NCBI GenBank assembly: GCA_028753945.1
Contig: JAPNXP010000002.1
Span: forward strand, 11,780,001 to 11,844,000
Source: Hexactinellida sp. DTS-2022
Lineage: Eukaryota; Porifera; Hexactinellida
Direction: 5' to 3'
Length of the DNA stretch: 64,000 nucleotides
Below are positions 44,526 through 56,171 of this stretch, piece by piece. Made by a program: the position numbers and the translations under genes. The notes beneath the pieces are model-generated. The model was not told the DNA's origin. It was given only the letters and a program-made list of their open reading frames with translations, and made no database searches. How positions within the stretch are numbered: position 1 is the stretch's first letter; the number at the start of each line of letters is the position of its first letter.

Positions 44526-44585
44526 TATGAAGAATAGTTTTGAGGTTGTTTTACGGTAAATAACAACCTCAAACTATTCTTCATA
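44526..44585. repeat. 24-bp stem inverted repeat
   Basis: TATGAAGAATAGTTTTGAGG... on the left pairs with ...CCTCAAACTATTCTTCATA on the right across an 11-nt spacer, with one bulged T. It lies about 120 bp upstream of the FLYWCH MULE frame. Confidence 0.7.
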
Positions 44586-44708
44586 GGTTCACAACTTTAT
44601 ACTGGTCTTCATAATAACACTGCTTCAAAAGCTATAAAATACGTAGTATAAGTAGAAAGATTTCAAACAAAACTCAAACATACTAGACCCAGTTCACTTT
44701 TACTCGTT

Positions 44709-45879
44709 ATGGCTACTGCATCCAAACAAATTTCCATAGAAAAGATTAAGAGCAAACGAAACAAGGAAAAAGCTGTGATTGAAAGGTTCATATATAATTT
44801 AAATCGCATAAATGGTGAAGTTTACTACGCGCTTTTTTTAAATAAGGAACACCTTTATAAGGAACTCCAGGCTGAGAATTGGCAAAAAATTAAGGAACTC
44901 TTAAGGAACTGCCCAGCCTGAGATTATAAAACCATAAATAATATACGTATCATTTATTAATGTATCAAGAATAATTCAACATCGTCTATATCTTAAATTC
45001 AAAACTGCCAAGTGTTGGCTGTCTGTTAGCACACATGTAAAAGCTATATACACACGTTACAATGTTAAAATGTTAATAATCAGTTAATTAAGTAATTGAA
45101 TACGTAGGTACCTTCTTACTAAGAAATATTTCGAGCCCAAGAAAATAAGGAACCAATAAGGAACTTTGAGGCTGAAATTGGCAAAAAAAATAAGGAACTT
45201 CAGCCTGAAGTTTGAATTAGGGTTCCTTATTTTTTTTAAACGTGTACTCTTAAAGACGATCCATTTTTTAATACCATGCGTTTACGCATTACTATCCAAT
45301 AAGGAAGAATCCACCTATGATACAGCATTTCGAAAATTACTTGAAATCGAACCAGCACTGAACCCTCACTCCATAATGGTTGACTATGAAAAAGCAGCTA
45401 TAAATGCTTTGGAGAACAACTTTATATCTGTTATTGGTGCCTGTTTTTTTCATCTATCGCAAAATATTGACCGAAAAATTCAGGCAGAAGGATTAACTAC
45501 AAATTACTGACAAGACCGCGATTTCTCATTGAAAATTAAGATGTTACTCAGTCTTGCCTTTGTTCCTGAAATCGACGTAATAGATTGTTCCAATATATTG
45601 ATGCAAGATTTTCCTGAAAATGTAATATCCGTGGCCAACTATTTCGAAAACAATTACATAGGTAGAAAGCTACCAAATGGAAGTAGAAGAGCTCTACTCT
45701 ATCCTATCAGATTATTGAACATGTTTACCAGAGTTGGGAATAATCAAGCATGTACCAACAACTATGTCGAAGGTTGGCATAATGCCTTTCAAACCACTGT
45801 ATCAGTTTCTCATCCAACACTAAGCAAACTATTAACTGTGTTACAAAGAGAACAGTCTCTACATAAAGCTACACTATAA
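44709..45879 (+). pseudogene. FLYWCH-type MULE transposase fossil, split by a MITE
   Basis: The first part (44709-44842) reads IEKIKSKRNKEKAVIERFIY then NLNRINGEVYY, which fits a degenerate FLYWCH finger. After a ~390-bp insertion the frame continues FFKRVLLKT, then the MULE transposase domain: IPCVYALLSNKEESTYDTAF, HSIMVDYEKAAINALENNF (Asp), ACFFHLSQNIDRKIQAEGL (the C-x2-H signature), a TGA stop near 45508-45510, and then LLSLAFVPEIDVIDC, YFENNYIGRKLPNGSRR, NNYVEGWHNAFQ and HPTLSKLLTVLQREQSL to 45879. The first catalytic Asp region (usually DGTF...) is deleted between finger and core, so the gene is dead. Confidence 0.8.
44843..45230. mobile_element. MULE-type MITE inside the FLYWCH transposase
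   Basis: Begins TAAGGAACACC and ends GGGTTCCTTA. The inner part repeats GAGGCTGAAATTGGCAAAAA and TAAGGAAC words in both halves. A 9-10 bp duplication T(6-7)AAA (44833-44842 and 45231-45240) flanks it, as expected for a Mutator-type transposase. Possibly mobilised by relatives of the gene it sits in. Confidence 0.65.
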
Positions 45880-46019
45880 AAATACAGTAGATTTACAGAC
45901 AACTCTCAGTTATAAAGCCGGATATTATATCTAGTATTTTGATGAATTATTTAATTAAAAATGAATGAATAATGAATAAAGATGAACAAATATTGAATTA
46001 TTTTTCTTTCTTAAGATTG
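45880..46019. other. no gene seen
   Basis: Short AT-rich spacer between the FLYWCH and BED-finger fossils. Confidence 0.35.
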
Positions 46020-47642
46020 TTTCGGATAAAACAGAGCGTGTCCAGTATTTTATCCCCTAATCTTGTTCTGAATTTATTGACAGATATGCAGATGAAGAAA
46101 AAACTCTTTCTGCTTCAACAGATGTTGGGGGAATAGTCAAGAGCATTTGGTATATTTTCTCTAAAAAATATCCTCTTTTTCCCAGTCTGTTCTGCTATTG
46201 TAAGCTCATATTTCAAGGAGACTGAGAGATTGATTTCTTTGTATTATCTCGTGTGGTTTTCTCATAGATTGATCAATAGCTAGCTATAATTTTTGGCGAC
46301 AGATAGATTTTCGGAATCAGGAATATCTTCAAACATATCAGATGTTGAAAGAGCTTCGTCAATTAAGATTTCCCCATTATCTCCTTTTCCTAGTATTCTG
46401 GATAATAATTCAGTACAAAACGCGTTAACTACTGCCTTTTTTAAGTCTTGCAGGAGGATTGTGAAGATATTGGATGATTACTGAAGTTTTGGTATAGCGC
46501 TCCTGAACAATCCGCTGGTTGTTATGCTTCTTGAATTTGGCTATTATAATTAGAAGAGACTTATTCATTTCATCCAATAGAAACTTTACTATAGCTTCAG
46601 CTGTGATCAGGTTTGCATCACGCCTACATATAGCTTCTAAAGCTATCTTGATCGGATTTATAGCTTCAACAATACAAGATATCACCTCAATTTCCTGATC
46701 AAGAGAATTAATAATCTCATAACCGAGATCTAGTAATGCTTTTTGGTGGGTAACTTGATCTGAATTATTATTTCAATGTTTACTAGCGAACTCCATCGAG
46801 TCTTGCAATCAAGAATCACATTCAACCCATTTGGATAAATTTCTTTCACGGACCTTTGTAAAATTTCATTCTTGAGAGTAGAACGTTTAAAGATTTTAAC
46901 AATTCGACGTACTTTATTCACCATTTCATAGGTATCAAAAATTTAAAACGATAGGAATTTCTTCTGTGGAACCTAAAACAAGCAATCCATTATCCATCAT
47001 CATCATCAGAATCATCATCATAATTTTCATCTTGTTCATCCGTTTCACTGGTATCAAAACTTTCTTTTCTGATTGTATGATTTCGATAGAAGACGTCCTG
47101 TATAGCAAGCTGAAGCCCATGTGCATAGCATAACTGCTGAATGTTGGCACTATTCTACCTAGCTTTTTCATCATGGCGCAACCGTCAGTTGTGATCGAAA
47201 TAACATATTTTTCGAATTATATCCCAAATTCGCTGAGCTTCAGTGAGATTAAATAAGAACATAACTCGGCAGAAATTTCCCCTTTATTCTGATTAGTCCG
47301 AGATACCAAAAGGCTCCATTACCATGTACATTGATATTAAGATATCTTTTGTTTTGCATTGATGTCCACTCATCTAGTGTAAGGCTAAAATAGTCACCTT
47401 TTAATTTAACATTTCGTAAACTTCTGGTAAGCTCATCATGTAATTGTGTCCCGTTTTAGTAGGTCGATCTGATGCGCTGAGCGCAGGTGTACGTGCAGAC
47501 CTTTAGTTGATCCTCCTTCACACTTAAGTACCTTTCTACAAGATTTGCACTCGGCCAATTTCCCACATATTGAGAATTTAAAATGTTCCCAGATTTTTGA
47601 TCCTTCAAAGTCTCTAAATTGTAATTCGTTTTTCTCAGCCAT
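46020..47642 (-). pseudogene. BED-finger hAT transposase fossil (ZBED-like)
   Basis: The minus-strand start at 47642 reads MAEKNELQFRDFEGSKIWEHF then KLAECKSCRKVLKCEGGSTK and LHVHLRSAH, a BED zinc finger (C-x2-C...H-x4-H). Downstream, in several broken frames, come GRIVPTFSSYAMHMG and a long acidic/Met run near 47000. KVRRIVKIFKRSTLKNEILQ and LDCKTRWSSL follow (46730-46924). PIKIALEAICRRDANL comes next (46425-46685), and the dimerisation motif PTSVEAERVFSSSAYLS is at about 46090-46140. The order is that of hAT transposases, about 540 codons in all. Several stops and frameshifts. Confidence 0.8.
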
Positions 47643-47913
47643 AAATTAGTTGAGAATACTATATAATTAACATTTCTCATGAATAATCTATTTACCAAAT
47701 ATACTCTAAAAGTAGCCCTTATTCGAATAATCGCCTACCTCCAATAATAGCCCCCCCCAAATTAGCAAATACAAATTTACCACGGGTACCCTGAGAAAAT
47801 TTATTTATCTAATTTTAGTCGCAACACGATTATCAACCGACTATACTAAATAAATTGTATCAACATATGATATTCTCGAAAAGTCACAAAAATTATTAGT
47901 CAGAAAGTGACCT

Positions 47914-48298
47914 AAAAATCCAAAATTGCAGCCTGCGCCGACGCATGTTCCTTTGGTGGCACTATATTTTGTTGGTGGTTTTTAGATAGTGCCTCCAAAG
48001 GAGCATGCTGTCGGCGCAGGCTGCAATTTTGGATTTTTTTCGCCAAGTCATCAACGCCCAAGGTGTGAAGAACCATTTGTTAATTGGTCGGAGTCACAAG
48101 GAACGGTAGATAAATTAGAAGTTAGTTTCTATCATAAACCATCTTGAGTTTAATGCCATTCATTCATTATGTATTGATAATAAGTTATATTATTAGTTAT
48201 TTATTTTAGCAATGTTATCCATGGTTGGTTGAGTTGAGTCAACAAATTCCTTATATTATATTATTTTATTTAATCCATTGTATAGTAATACTACAATT
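47914..48298 (+). repeat. family A fragment starting at its palindrome
   Basis: Begins exactly with the big palindrome (47914-48040) and runs to TAGTAATACTACAATTAA at 48298, then unrelated sequence. Like the copies at 18.5 kb and 58.9 kb (reversed), it begins with the palindrome, suggesting that the palindrome is one end of the unit. Confidence 0.75.
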
Positions 48299-49004
48299 AA
48301 GGAGTGTGAGCTCAGAAATTAGAAACAATTGGTTCACAAAATCAGATTTTCGGAAAATGCTCTAACTAATAATTATTATTGATCAACACAATAACAATTT
48401 ATTTTAAGTGATATTTATCTCAAAAAGTCTATATATTGACTGGTTCGTGCTGTTATTTAAAGATCACCACAAAATAATGAGTATTTATATATCCATGGTT
48501 CAAACACCATAAGCATTTGTTAAATGACCACAAATGTTAAATATTATCTTTGGAGTATGGCATGATTTTTATTGTTATTTATTGTTATTTATTTTTATTA
48601 TGGGTTTTCTATAATTCAATAAATTTGCGGTAGGTATGGGAAATGGTTCTAAGCTAAAATAATACATCAAAAGTATATAACAATCTTAATATAATCCGGA
48701 CAAACAAACAAACAAACCACACACCTACAACAGTCGAGTATAAGTAATATACAAAAGTTCTTTAGAGCCCTCCACTATATCGCTAGCGTTTTATCCCTGG
48801 GGCGCCAAAACCCTACCAATATTAGGCCTGGGGGGTCCTAAAACGCGCTTACAATCCATCAGTACGTAATTACGAGTATATTCAAACATATTTTTCAATG
48901 GGGTAGGGGCCGGGGGTGTTTATTGGAGGAGTTAAACACAAATCTGGAGTAGTAATTCTCTAACTAATTTTACAGCTTATTTTTCAGCAAGTAGATACAA
49001 AATA
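48299..49004. other. no gene seen; probable 5' region of the next transposase
   Basis: Contains TCCGGACAAACAAACAAAC near 48695-48713, like the minus-strand start of the nested element at 9.2-9.7 kb. No terminal inverted repeat for the following MULE could be found. Confidence 0.4.
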
Positions 49005-50381
49005 ATGTCAAGCGAGTCAAGCGAGTCAAGCTTCGACGCTCAACTTTTCAATGAGTTTGATGATTTTGTACCAAAGCCGCATTCAACAGATTCAGACAGT
49101 ATTCCTTCTGATCCCGAGTCTCCCCTTGCAGCCATCTCTTCTCAAGGACCTCCTCCACCTATAACGACATCATCCCAAACATCTATCCCTCCACCAACAC
49201 CTGGGATCTCGGAGTCCTTCTTCAATCTTGACATTGCGCCTCAGGATACAGACAGTTTGCCAAGTCGGAGGCGTAGGGGTCGCCCTTTCAAGCGAATCTA
49301 CGCCCGAAGGCATACTCTAGGCAAGACTATCGCCAGAGAAGATGCCTTAGTCAAGCAAACAGACCCTATTCCCAAAATTCAAAGCAAATCTAGGAGTCAT
49401 AAGTTCTCAAAAACCCATCCCCGTCGAGGATATACCTCTAAACACCGTGTTCCTTTATATACCTATCCTAGATCTGTGGAATTTAGGACTTCTCAGGGTG
49501 GTTCTAACAAGATTGCATCTATACCGACTGGTATGAGGATTCTTGATGTAGGAATTTTAGCCGAAGTATTCGCTACCTTTCCATGCAACAAATGCAATGG
49601 TTCACTAGCATTATACGAAGAAGAATGGAAACACGGCTGGCAGACATTCTTTAGAGTCAAGTGTCAGAGTTGCCATTCAGAACACGCAACTTTCCCATCC
49701 TCTCGTTCTCTGGATATACCCAGTCACCATACTTGTGTCAATGTACCTTTTACCTCCAGAGATTTGAATGAAGTTACGATGAGATCTGTATTAGCCACAC
49801 ATTCAACCGGGATGTCATGGCGTGATTTACACAAGATTGTTACAGTATTTGATATGCCACCCCCAGTTCAAGTTATGCCACCTCGATATGCCATCCGTCT
49901 TGAAGATGTCACTAAGAGCGCAGTCCAAGTATCGATGTTGGAAGCTGCTGATCAGCTGCACAGGAAGGTAGATTCAGAACCATCTCCCGAGCCTAAAGCT
50001 GTCAACGTAACAATAAGTTTCGACAGCTCCTGGAAGACAAGGGGTTTTTACTCTAATATAGGTTTCGGTGCTGCCATCTCTACCTCCACCAAGAAAGTAC
50101 TGGACTACGAAGTGTTGAGTCGATTATGCGAGAAGTGCTCTATCTGGACAGAAGACAAACAGAAGGACAAACCATCCGAGTACGAGAAGTGGCTAGAGCG
50201 TCATAAGCCGAACTGCAACAGAAACTACACAGGTTCTTCTCAAGCAATGGAGCCTGAAGCTGCCGAGAGGATCTGGGGTCGCAGCTTGGAGAAGAACCGT
50301 TTGGTGTATTCTGTGTTTGTTGGTGACGGAGACTCTAAGGCCTTTCAGCACGGACAACACTTGATCCATATCCCCTTGTGA
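49005..50381 (+). pseudogene. Mutator-superfamily transposase, N-terminal and catalytic part
   Basis: A 458-residue frame from MSSESSESSFD. The N-terminal 85 residues are acidic and Ser/Pro-rich. An AT-hook-like RRRRGRPFKR lies at 88-97. A zinc ribbon follows (CNKC 194-197 and CQSC 220-223). Then the Mutator-like transposase core has SFDSSWKTRG with D340, a Cys-knuckle CEKC 375-378 plus C404, YTGSSQAMEPEAA, and GDGDSKAF with D441/D443. The frame ends in TGA at 50381, where an indel near 50374 has shifted the frame. The continuation at 50378 reads PLVKVRKEECLTHVVKRMKK, the expected next motif. One base separates this from an intact ~820-residue protein. Confidence 0.85.
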
Positions 50382-51475
50382 AAGTGCGAAAAGAAGAATG
50401 TTTGACACATGTTGTGAAGCGTATGAAGAAGAACCTAAAGAAATTGAAGCCTAATACAAAGACAAAAACTTATATCCAGCACAAGCTCCCCGAATGGAAA
50501 GCAGACTATATCGCCGCGAACTATTCTACTGTTATCTTACAGAATCGTGGGACAACACCTGATAAGCTGTCACGAGCTCTACACATTCTCCTCGATCATG
50601 CAGAAGGGAATCATTCTGGATGCCCTACCGGAGAGAATACATGGTGTCGATGGAATAAACCGTCTTGTTCCGCAACACCAGCGACTTTGACTACCTTTAC
50701 ACCCGTTGACATCCAGAAGGTACGAGAAACATTCACTACTTATGCTACGAGTGAGTTCTGCAGCCATCTGACGCTGGGTCTAACTCAGAATTCAAATGAA
50801 TCTCTGCACAACATGATATGGTGCCTCTGCTCCAAGAATAAGTACGTGTCTCCTCAATCTATCAGGATTAGCACTGCCATCTCTGTTCTGAGTTTCAATG
50901 AGGGAGAACTGTCACTATTCGGGATTATGTACGACCTTGGACTGTCTCCATCTCGGCAGGCCTACCATTCAATAATCAACCGAGAGCATAAGTTACAATA
51001 TTCCCGTACTGCCAAGATTAAATCTAATTTCCAGCGACGACGAAGAAGAATGAAACTTGTCAAGCAGCACCGAGAGAAGGCACTGCTAAAGTCAGAAGGC
51101 GGGGGTAGCTATAGAGGAGGACGTTATGGAGCTGAGAGCACGAAAAGCAAGAGAGGTAGGCAGACCCGAGGACGGGGTAGACAGGCGAGAGGAGTTTCTA
51201 CAGGTGTGAAGAGAAAACTCAAGGAGCGTAGCACGCCTTCTGTCTCTAGTCAGTCTTCTGGTGATGAGTCTAGTAGTTCAGACGAGTCGACCACCCTTTG
51301 TGCCATCTGCGAAAAGAGAGAGCAGGATCCAGTAGCACTCAGACGAGTCGGAAAGAAGATAGAGTCGCAATGGGTATGCTGTGATGTCTGCTCAGACTGG
51401 CTACATTGCTACTGCGCTGATGTAGTATACGAGACTGTCTCAGCTGGATCTTTCATCTGTGACAAGTGTTCTTAA
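50378..51475 (+). pseudogene. Mutator-superfamily transposase, C-terminal part with PHD finger
   Basis: Continues the protein after the frameshift: ECLTHVVKRMKKNLKKL, then CPTGENTWCRWN, a helical SNESLHNMIWCLCSKNK motif, and a Gly/Arg-rich basic tract (about 240-285). It ends with a complete C4HC3 PHD finger: C308, C311, C335, C338, H343, C346, C361, C364. PHD fingers read histone H3 tails, so the domain could steer integration or tether the transposase to chromatin (inference). There is no true Met start. The listed start is a GTG codon and the part is not an independent gene. Confidence 0.82.
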
Positions 51476-53403
51476 TATGTGAGTTCAACTTTTTGCCTTT
51501 ATTCTATCCATTTATTTATCAAAACAGTTTCGAACTTAAAACATTGCAGCCATTTCGGTTTCCGTCACATAGCGATGGTTTAGTTCTTTACAAAGTCCGT
51601 TTCGCCAACTTTGTCCGTCCGTATTTGGTGTTCCTACCTAAGTCAACCACCGTTACTTTTGTAACAACAACAATCTATACTCTTAGTTGAAATTAATAAA
51701 TATACTATACGTAATCACTTTGTATACCATTTACGCTTGTTTCAAGATAGCTTATTGGTTCATTTTTAATTAATATCACTATAACTCCATCCAGATTAAT
51801 TCAAAGAATATCTTATTGAAAACCTTCCTCCCTTGGAGTTTCTGGGTGTATCATTATACCACACGGAGCCTCGCACGGCTCTGAAAAATCTCCGGCCAAA
51901 CAGTTAAAGTGGTCCGGTCAAAACCGGACCGTCCTATATATAATATAGTAGAATAAATTAAAAGTGGTCCGGCCATGGCCGGACCAGCCGGACCGCATGC
52001 TACGCCTATGAACCATATTGCTGATGGATCCTGTTAGTATTTTCTGTTTAGTTTGTGTTTCTGTTAGTAATTGGGTTTATAAGATTTTCTATCAGAAATG
52101 CCGATTGAAATTTGTTTTGTCACCATAATTATTATTGGGTATTGCAATCGAACCACATGGTTTAGATACTGATTGTCCTTGCTCATTCAAAAATATTATA
52201 TTGAATCAGCCGAGTATGACAGCTTCATTCTCTATCAACTAAATCTCCATCCTGAAATTGGCCTTTATTCACTCAACTACTTAAATTTTGAATAAGTAAA
52301 TCTAAGTAAAACTAAGCTTTTCTTTATACTTAGCAAAAACTAACTCGGTATTCACAAAAGCGAAACTTGGTATAGTGTAATAAATAGCAAATACTATTGC
52401 TCTGTTAGCAAGTTATTTTCAGTGCCCAGCGAGCATTTAATATTATTTCATTCAGTCCCTTCTAATTATCTAATAGCAAACAGGTCTGCTGAACATTATC
52501 AAACAATTTTACAAACATATACGCTAATCTTAGCTAATTCTTAAAAAAATTGTATTGAAGAGACTACCTACATATCAATCCCGTTAAGATCAACAACTTG
52601 ATAAAATCTCGCAATATTAGACTTTGATCATGGATCAAAAGAGTTATAACTATACACTAGAAGGTACGTCCACCTATAATGTTCGCGTCATATGATTGTT
52701 CATATTTGACGAAATCCCTATATATTGGAGGAATAGCAGATTTTGATTTGTAGCTTAGTGTAAAGTTATTTATTATGAATTAGTTTGGAACAGTCCTGGT
52801 TATAATATGATTATAAATTCCTCCTAAAGGGTGAGATTTGTGAAAATGAATAGAGGGATTGCTAAATGTGAAACCGTAAAACGGGTGTCTTTGTCCCTAA
52901 GAGGTGTTTTGTCGCACAATAGCTTTTTAGTGAAATGTATTCATAGAGTTGCTGTCTAATATTTATTTGCGTTATTTGAGAATTTCATTCAAATACTTAT
53001 TCAATGTTGAATTATAGTTCAATATAATCTGATGAAGTATTTTATCATTGTTTTGTTCAATTTGAGTATTAGAGTCAACAGTAAATTATATTTATATTAA
53101 AAACCTTGATCAATTTTCTAGAAAATACATCAAATAAAAATAAATATAATACAACTATTATCGTGAGAAACTCAATTTAGAGAATTTATCTCTTGTTTAT
53201 AAAAATACATCATAATTTGACTGAACAAATTTGAGTTCCTAATACGTATGATTTTCGTTTGTTTACAACTCATGATCAAGGTGATCAATAAACATATAAA
53301 AAGAATAGGCATTCGCATTCGAGCTGTTTCAACTAATCTACATTTTCAAACAACTAAACTCTAATTGCATGAAAACAAAACAGATACACTAAAATAGCAA
53401 ATA
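51476..53403. other. intergenic; palindromic GGTCCGG element at 51905-52006
   Basis: Two AAAGTGGTCCGG units lie at 51907-52006. The second has a perfect 20-bp palindrome GGTCCGGCCATGGCCGGACC (51966-51985), related to the element at 135-249. The rest, to 53403, shows nothing I can support. The last stretch is the presumed leader of the next transposase. Confidence 0.5.
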
Positions 53404-55338
53404 ATGAAACGTAAGAGTTCTGCTTCTGAGAGCGGAAATTTGATTGGAACTCAGTCGGTAACTATAGAGTTCAACTCGTTGACTGTGGGTCAACTCGATG
53501 ATTCTGCTTCGCAAACTACTAAGAAGAGACTACGAACAGTTCGTAGACGAAATATACCTAGTGGAACCATTGCTTCAGCTAAGTTGAAATATATTGAAGA
53601 TAGTTTTCTAGAGGATTACAGATCGCTGGATTCAATAATTGATGGAAAGATAGTTAGTCATAAGGTTATTCCATTATTTGATAATTATATGGTCGATCTT
53701 GCTGCGATGGTTTTATCGATGGCAGATGTTGTTCGTTGTATACAGTGCAAGAATGGGAAAATGGAATTATTTGAAGTGAAATGTACTGGTACTTGTTCTT
53801 CAAAACTATTGTTTAGATGCATGTCGTGCTATAATTCAAAAACCTTCATGAATGTAGGGGAAATTATTTCTGATAAGACGAATAAACTCGACCTTTCATG
53901 TGTTCTAGGTGCTCGTCTCGCTGGCCTTAGTTCCGAGAAATTGCGCACTTATCATGCATCTGTGGGCCTTCCACCTCCACCGATCCCATCTAATTTCACT
54001 AAGCTTCAAACGAAGGTACTTGCATTAGCTGAGAAGGAAGCTAATGCGAGCATGGAAAAAGCGGCGATGCAGTTACAATCTGAGAACGTCATTGATCCCG
54101 CTACCAATTGCGCCCATGTTTCTGCTTCTTTAGATGGTACTTATCATTCTTCGGCTTGCATGTCTTCTATTGTATCCACGACAACGGGAAAAGTCATTGC
54201 TTACAAAGTAGCCTCCAACAGTTGTCCTACATGTACTCGATATGAAAATAAAAATAATATTGATTCACTATCACGCGAAGAATTCGAGAAGTGGGATACT
54301 CACTTAGAAACTTGTCCGATAGAATATCCGGATCACGCTGATATTCATCTTGAGTCTGCTATAGCGCCTGAATTAATTGAACAAGCTTTCGATAGGGGTA
54401 TCATTTTTCATACACTGGTCTGTGATGGCGATAATAATGCTGTTGAATTACTAAATAAATCAGACACCTATCAACGATTTGATATTCATCAGAAGATTAG
54501 GAGGATCGAGTGCCTTAGCCATTTGATGAGAACCATGATGAATCATCTAATTAAGAGTCCATTAGAGGAAGAAGCATCAGTCGAATCTCAGCCTAATCAA
54601 ATCAAAAAGATGACTCGCTCGATAGCTGGAAGAGTTACCCACCTATATCGTCTTGCTCTGAAAAATAACGATGGAAATCCTACGAGAGCAAAGGCTGAAA
54701 TAGATGCTATAGCATCTCATCTTGGGGCCAACGACGACAATGCGGACCAAAACCACCAATTTTGTCCAGTTGGTGAAGATACCTGGTGTGACTACCAAAA
54801 AGCTAAATTAAACGAATCTCATCCGCCTCACCACTCTAACCATCTATCTATGGAATTAGTTGCACACGTTGACCAAATCTTCGAATACCACGGCTACAAT
54901 ACCGAAGATTTTTTACAAACTGTAAGTTTTGGAATGACTACAAATCATAACGAAGCTATGCATAATCTCTTGTGTGATATGGTCCCGAAGAAAGATAGAG
55001 CTGGATTGGCTGCTATAAAACTGGGAGCTGCGTTATCCATCCTCCGGTACAATGAAGGATATGCAGCTGTACTGAGGATATTCCAAAGACTTTCTCCATC
55101 TGATGCTTTCATACGCACCTAAGAGGCATTTCGTCTACTTGATAATAGAAGGATAATGACTAGCAAAACTGCCCCCCTGTGGAAAGACACCTTTGCTGAA
55201 GAAGAAATGAAAATGGAGAAGCTTAGAAAGCAAAAGGTGTCGTTCGGAACTGGTTATTCGCATGGGATGTATTCCGGGACCAAATCAGTGATTATGGATG
55301 TGGTTGAGCGTGTTTCAGATGATCAAGAGGGTAATTAG
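53404..55338 (+). pseudogene. second Mutator-superfamily transposase, one premature stop
   Basis: The frame from MKRKSSASESGN gives 572 residues to TAA at 55120-55122, then continues in the same frame as EAFRLLDNRRIMTSKTAPLW for about 70 codons to 55338. Domains: basic N-terminus (KKRLRTVRRRN 40-50), zinc ribbon (C112/C115 and C139/C142), catalytic SLDGTYHSSACMSS with D244, CPTC 274-277, VCDGDNNAVELL with D341/D343, then ECLSHLMRTMMNH, CPVGEDTWCDYQK and TTNHNEAMHNLLCD. It is the same superfamily as 49005-51475 but strongly diverged, and it has no PHD finger. The start Met has CAAATA just upstream and fits. It may still be nearly functional if the last 70 residues are dispensable. Confidence 0.83.
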
Positions 55339-55716
55339 AATTTTTTGCAACCAAGACAAGTGAGTTTACTCATCATAAGTATAGCCCCTTTCTCGGTATA
55401 AGCGACTCCTAGTATATGTTCCTAATACGCGGAAATATTCACAATGTTATTCTGTAATGTACAAACAAATGTGGGATCACGATCGCGATCCTTTTTACGA
55501 TTGAAACGGGATCTGCCATTTATTTTCCTGGAGTATCGAAATGGAGATCGCCTTCGTTTTTGGCGACACTTATAACGATTTACGGGTTATGACGTCACGT
55601 AGGAATTAATTGGGATTCACCTTTCACTTTTGATTCGGTCGACACATATTTTTCACATAAGATCTATTGTATTGCATATTTCTCAATTTTTTTATAATTT
55701 TACTCTGCGCTAGTTA
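55339..55716. other. no gene; GATCGCGATC-rich repeat
   Basis: The block near 55475-55560 (GATCACGATCGCGATCC...CGAAATGGAGATCGC) is repeated in the same orientation at about 56275-56372. Function and family are unknown. Confidence 0.45.
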
Positions 55717-56169
55717 CAGTTGAAACCGGATTTACTAACACCAGGTTATTCTAACTATGGAGTTTTTTCTAACGAATTGTACTACGCTTTATTATTTATT
55801 TATTTATTTCTATCGGTTTTTTCTAATTCGGGTTATTCTAACTTATCGGTTTATTCGGAATATTTATGGTGTAATAGGTTCCAACTTGACTAGTAGTATT
55901 TTCCTTTGTTTTTTTTTAACTATCGGTTTATTCTAACTCATACCTGCCAACCTAGTTCAGTATTATCCCTGTACGGGGCTCCAATTTAGTCTCACAATCA
56001 ATAATTTTGTCCAACTATAAATCCCTGTCCGAATATAATACATCCCTTGTACGCCTGTACAGAACAACCAATAAGGTTAAATCCTTAAGGTTGGCAGATA
56101 TACTAAATATCGGTTTATTCTAACTTTTTTACTTGTAAAGAAATGGTTAGAAAAAACTGGTTTCCACTG
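55717..56169. mobile_element. Tc1/mariner-type MITE, 453 bp, hosting another MITE
   Basis: CAGTTGAAACCGGATTTAC at the left and, complemented, CAGTGGAAACCAGTTTTTTC at the right, with TA on both sides (55715-55716 and 56170-56171). The inner GGTTTATTCTAACT word is repeated five times. A CATACCTGCC MITE sits inside at 55939-56102. Confidence 0.75.
55939..56102. mobile_element. MITE with CATACCTGCC ends, short copy
   Basis: Relative of 42728-43086: CATACCTGCCAACC at the left, GGTTGGCAGATAT at the right, ATCCCTGTAC words inside. A flanking CTAA(C) may be the duplicated target. Confidence 0.7.
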
Positions 56170-56171
56170 TA

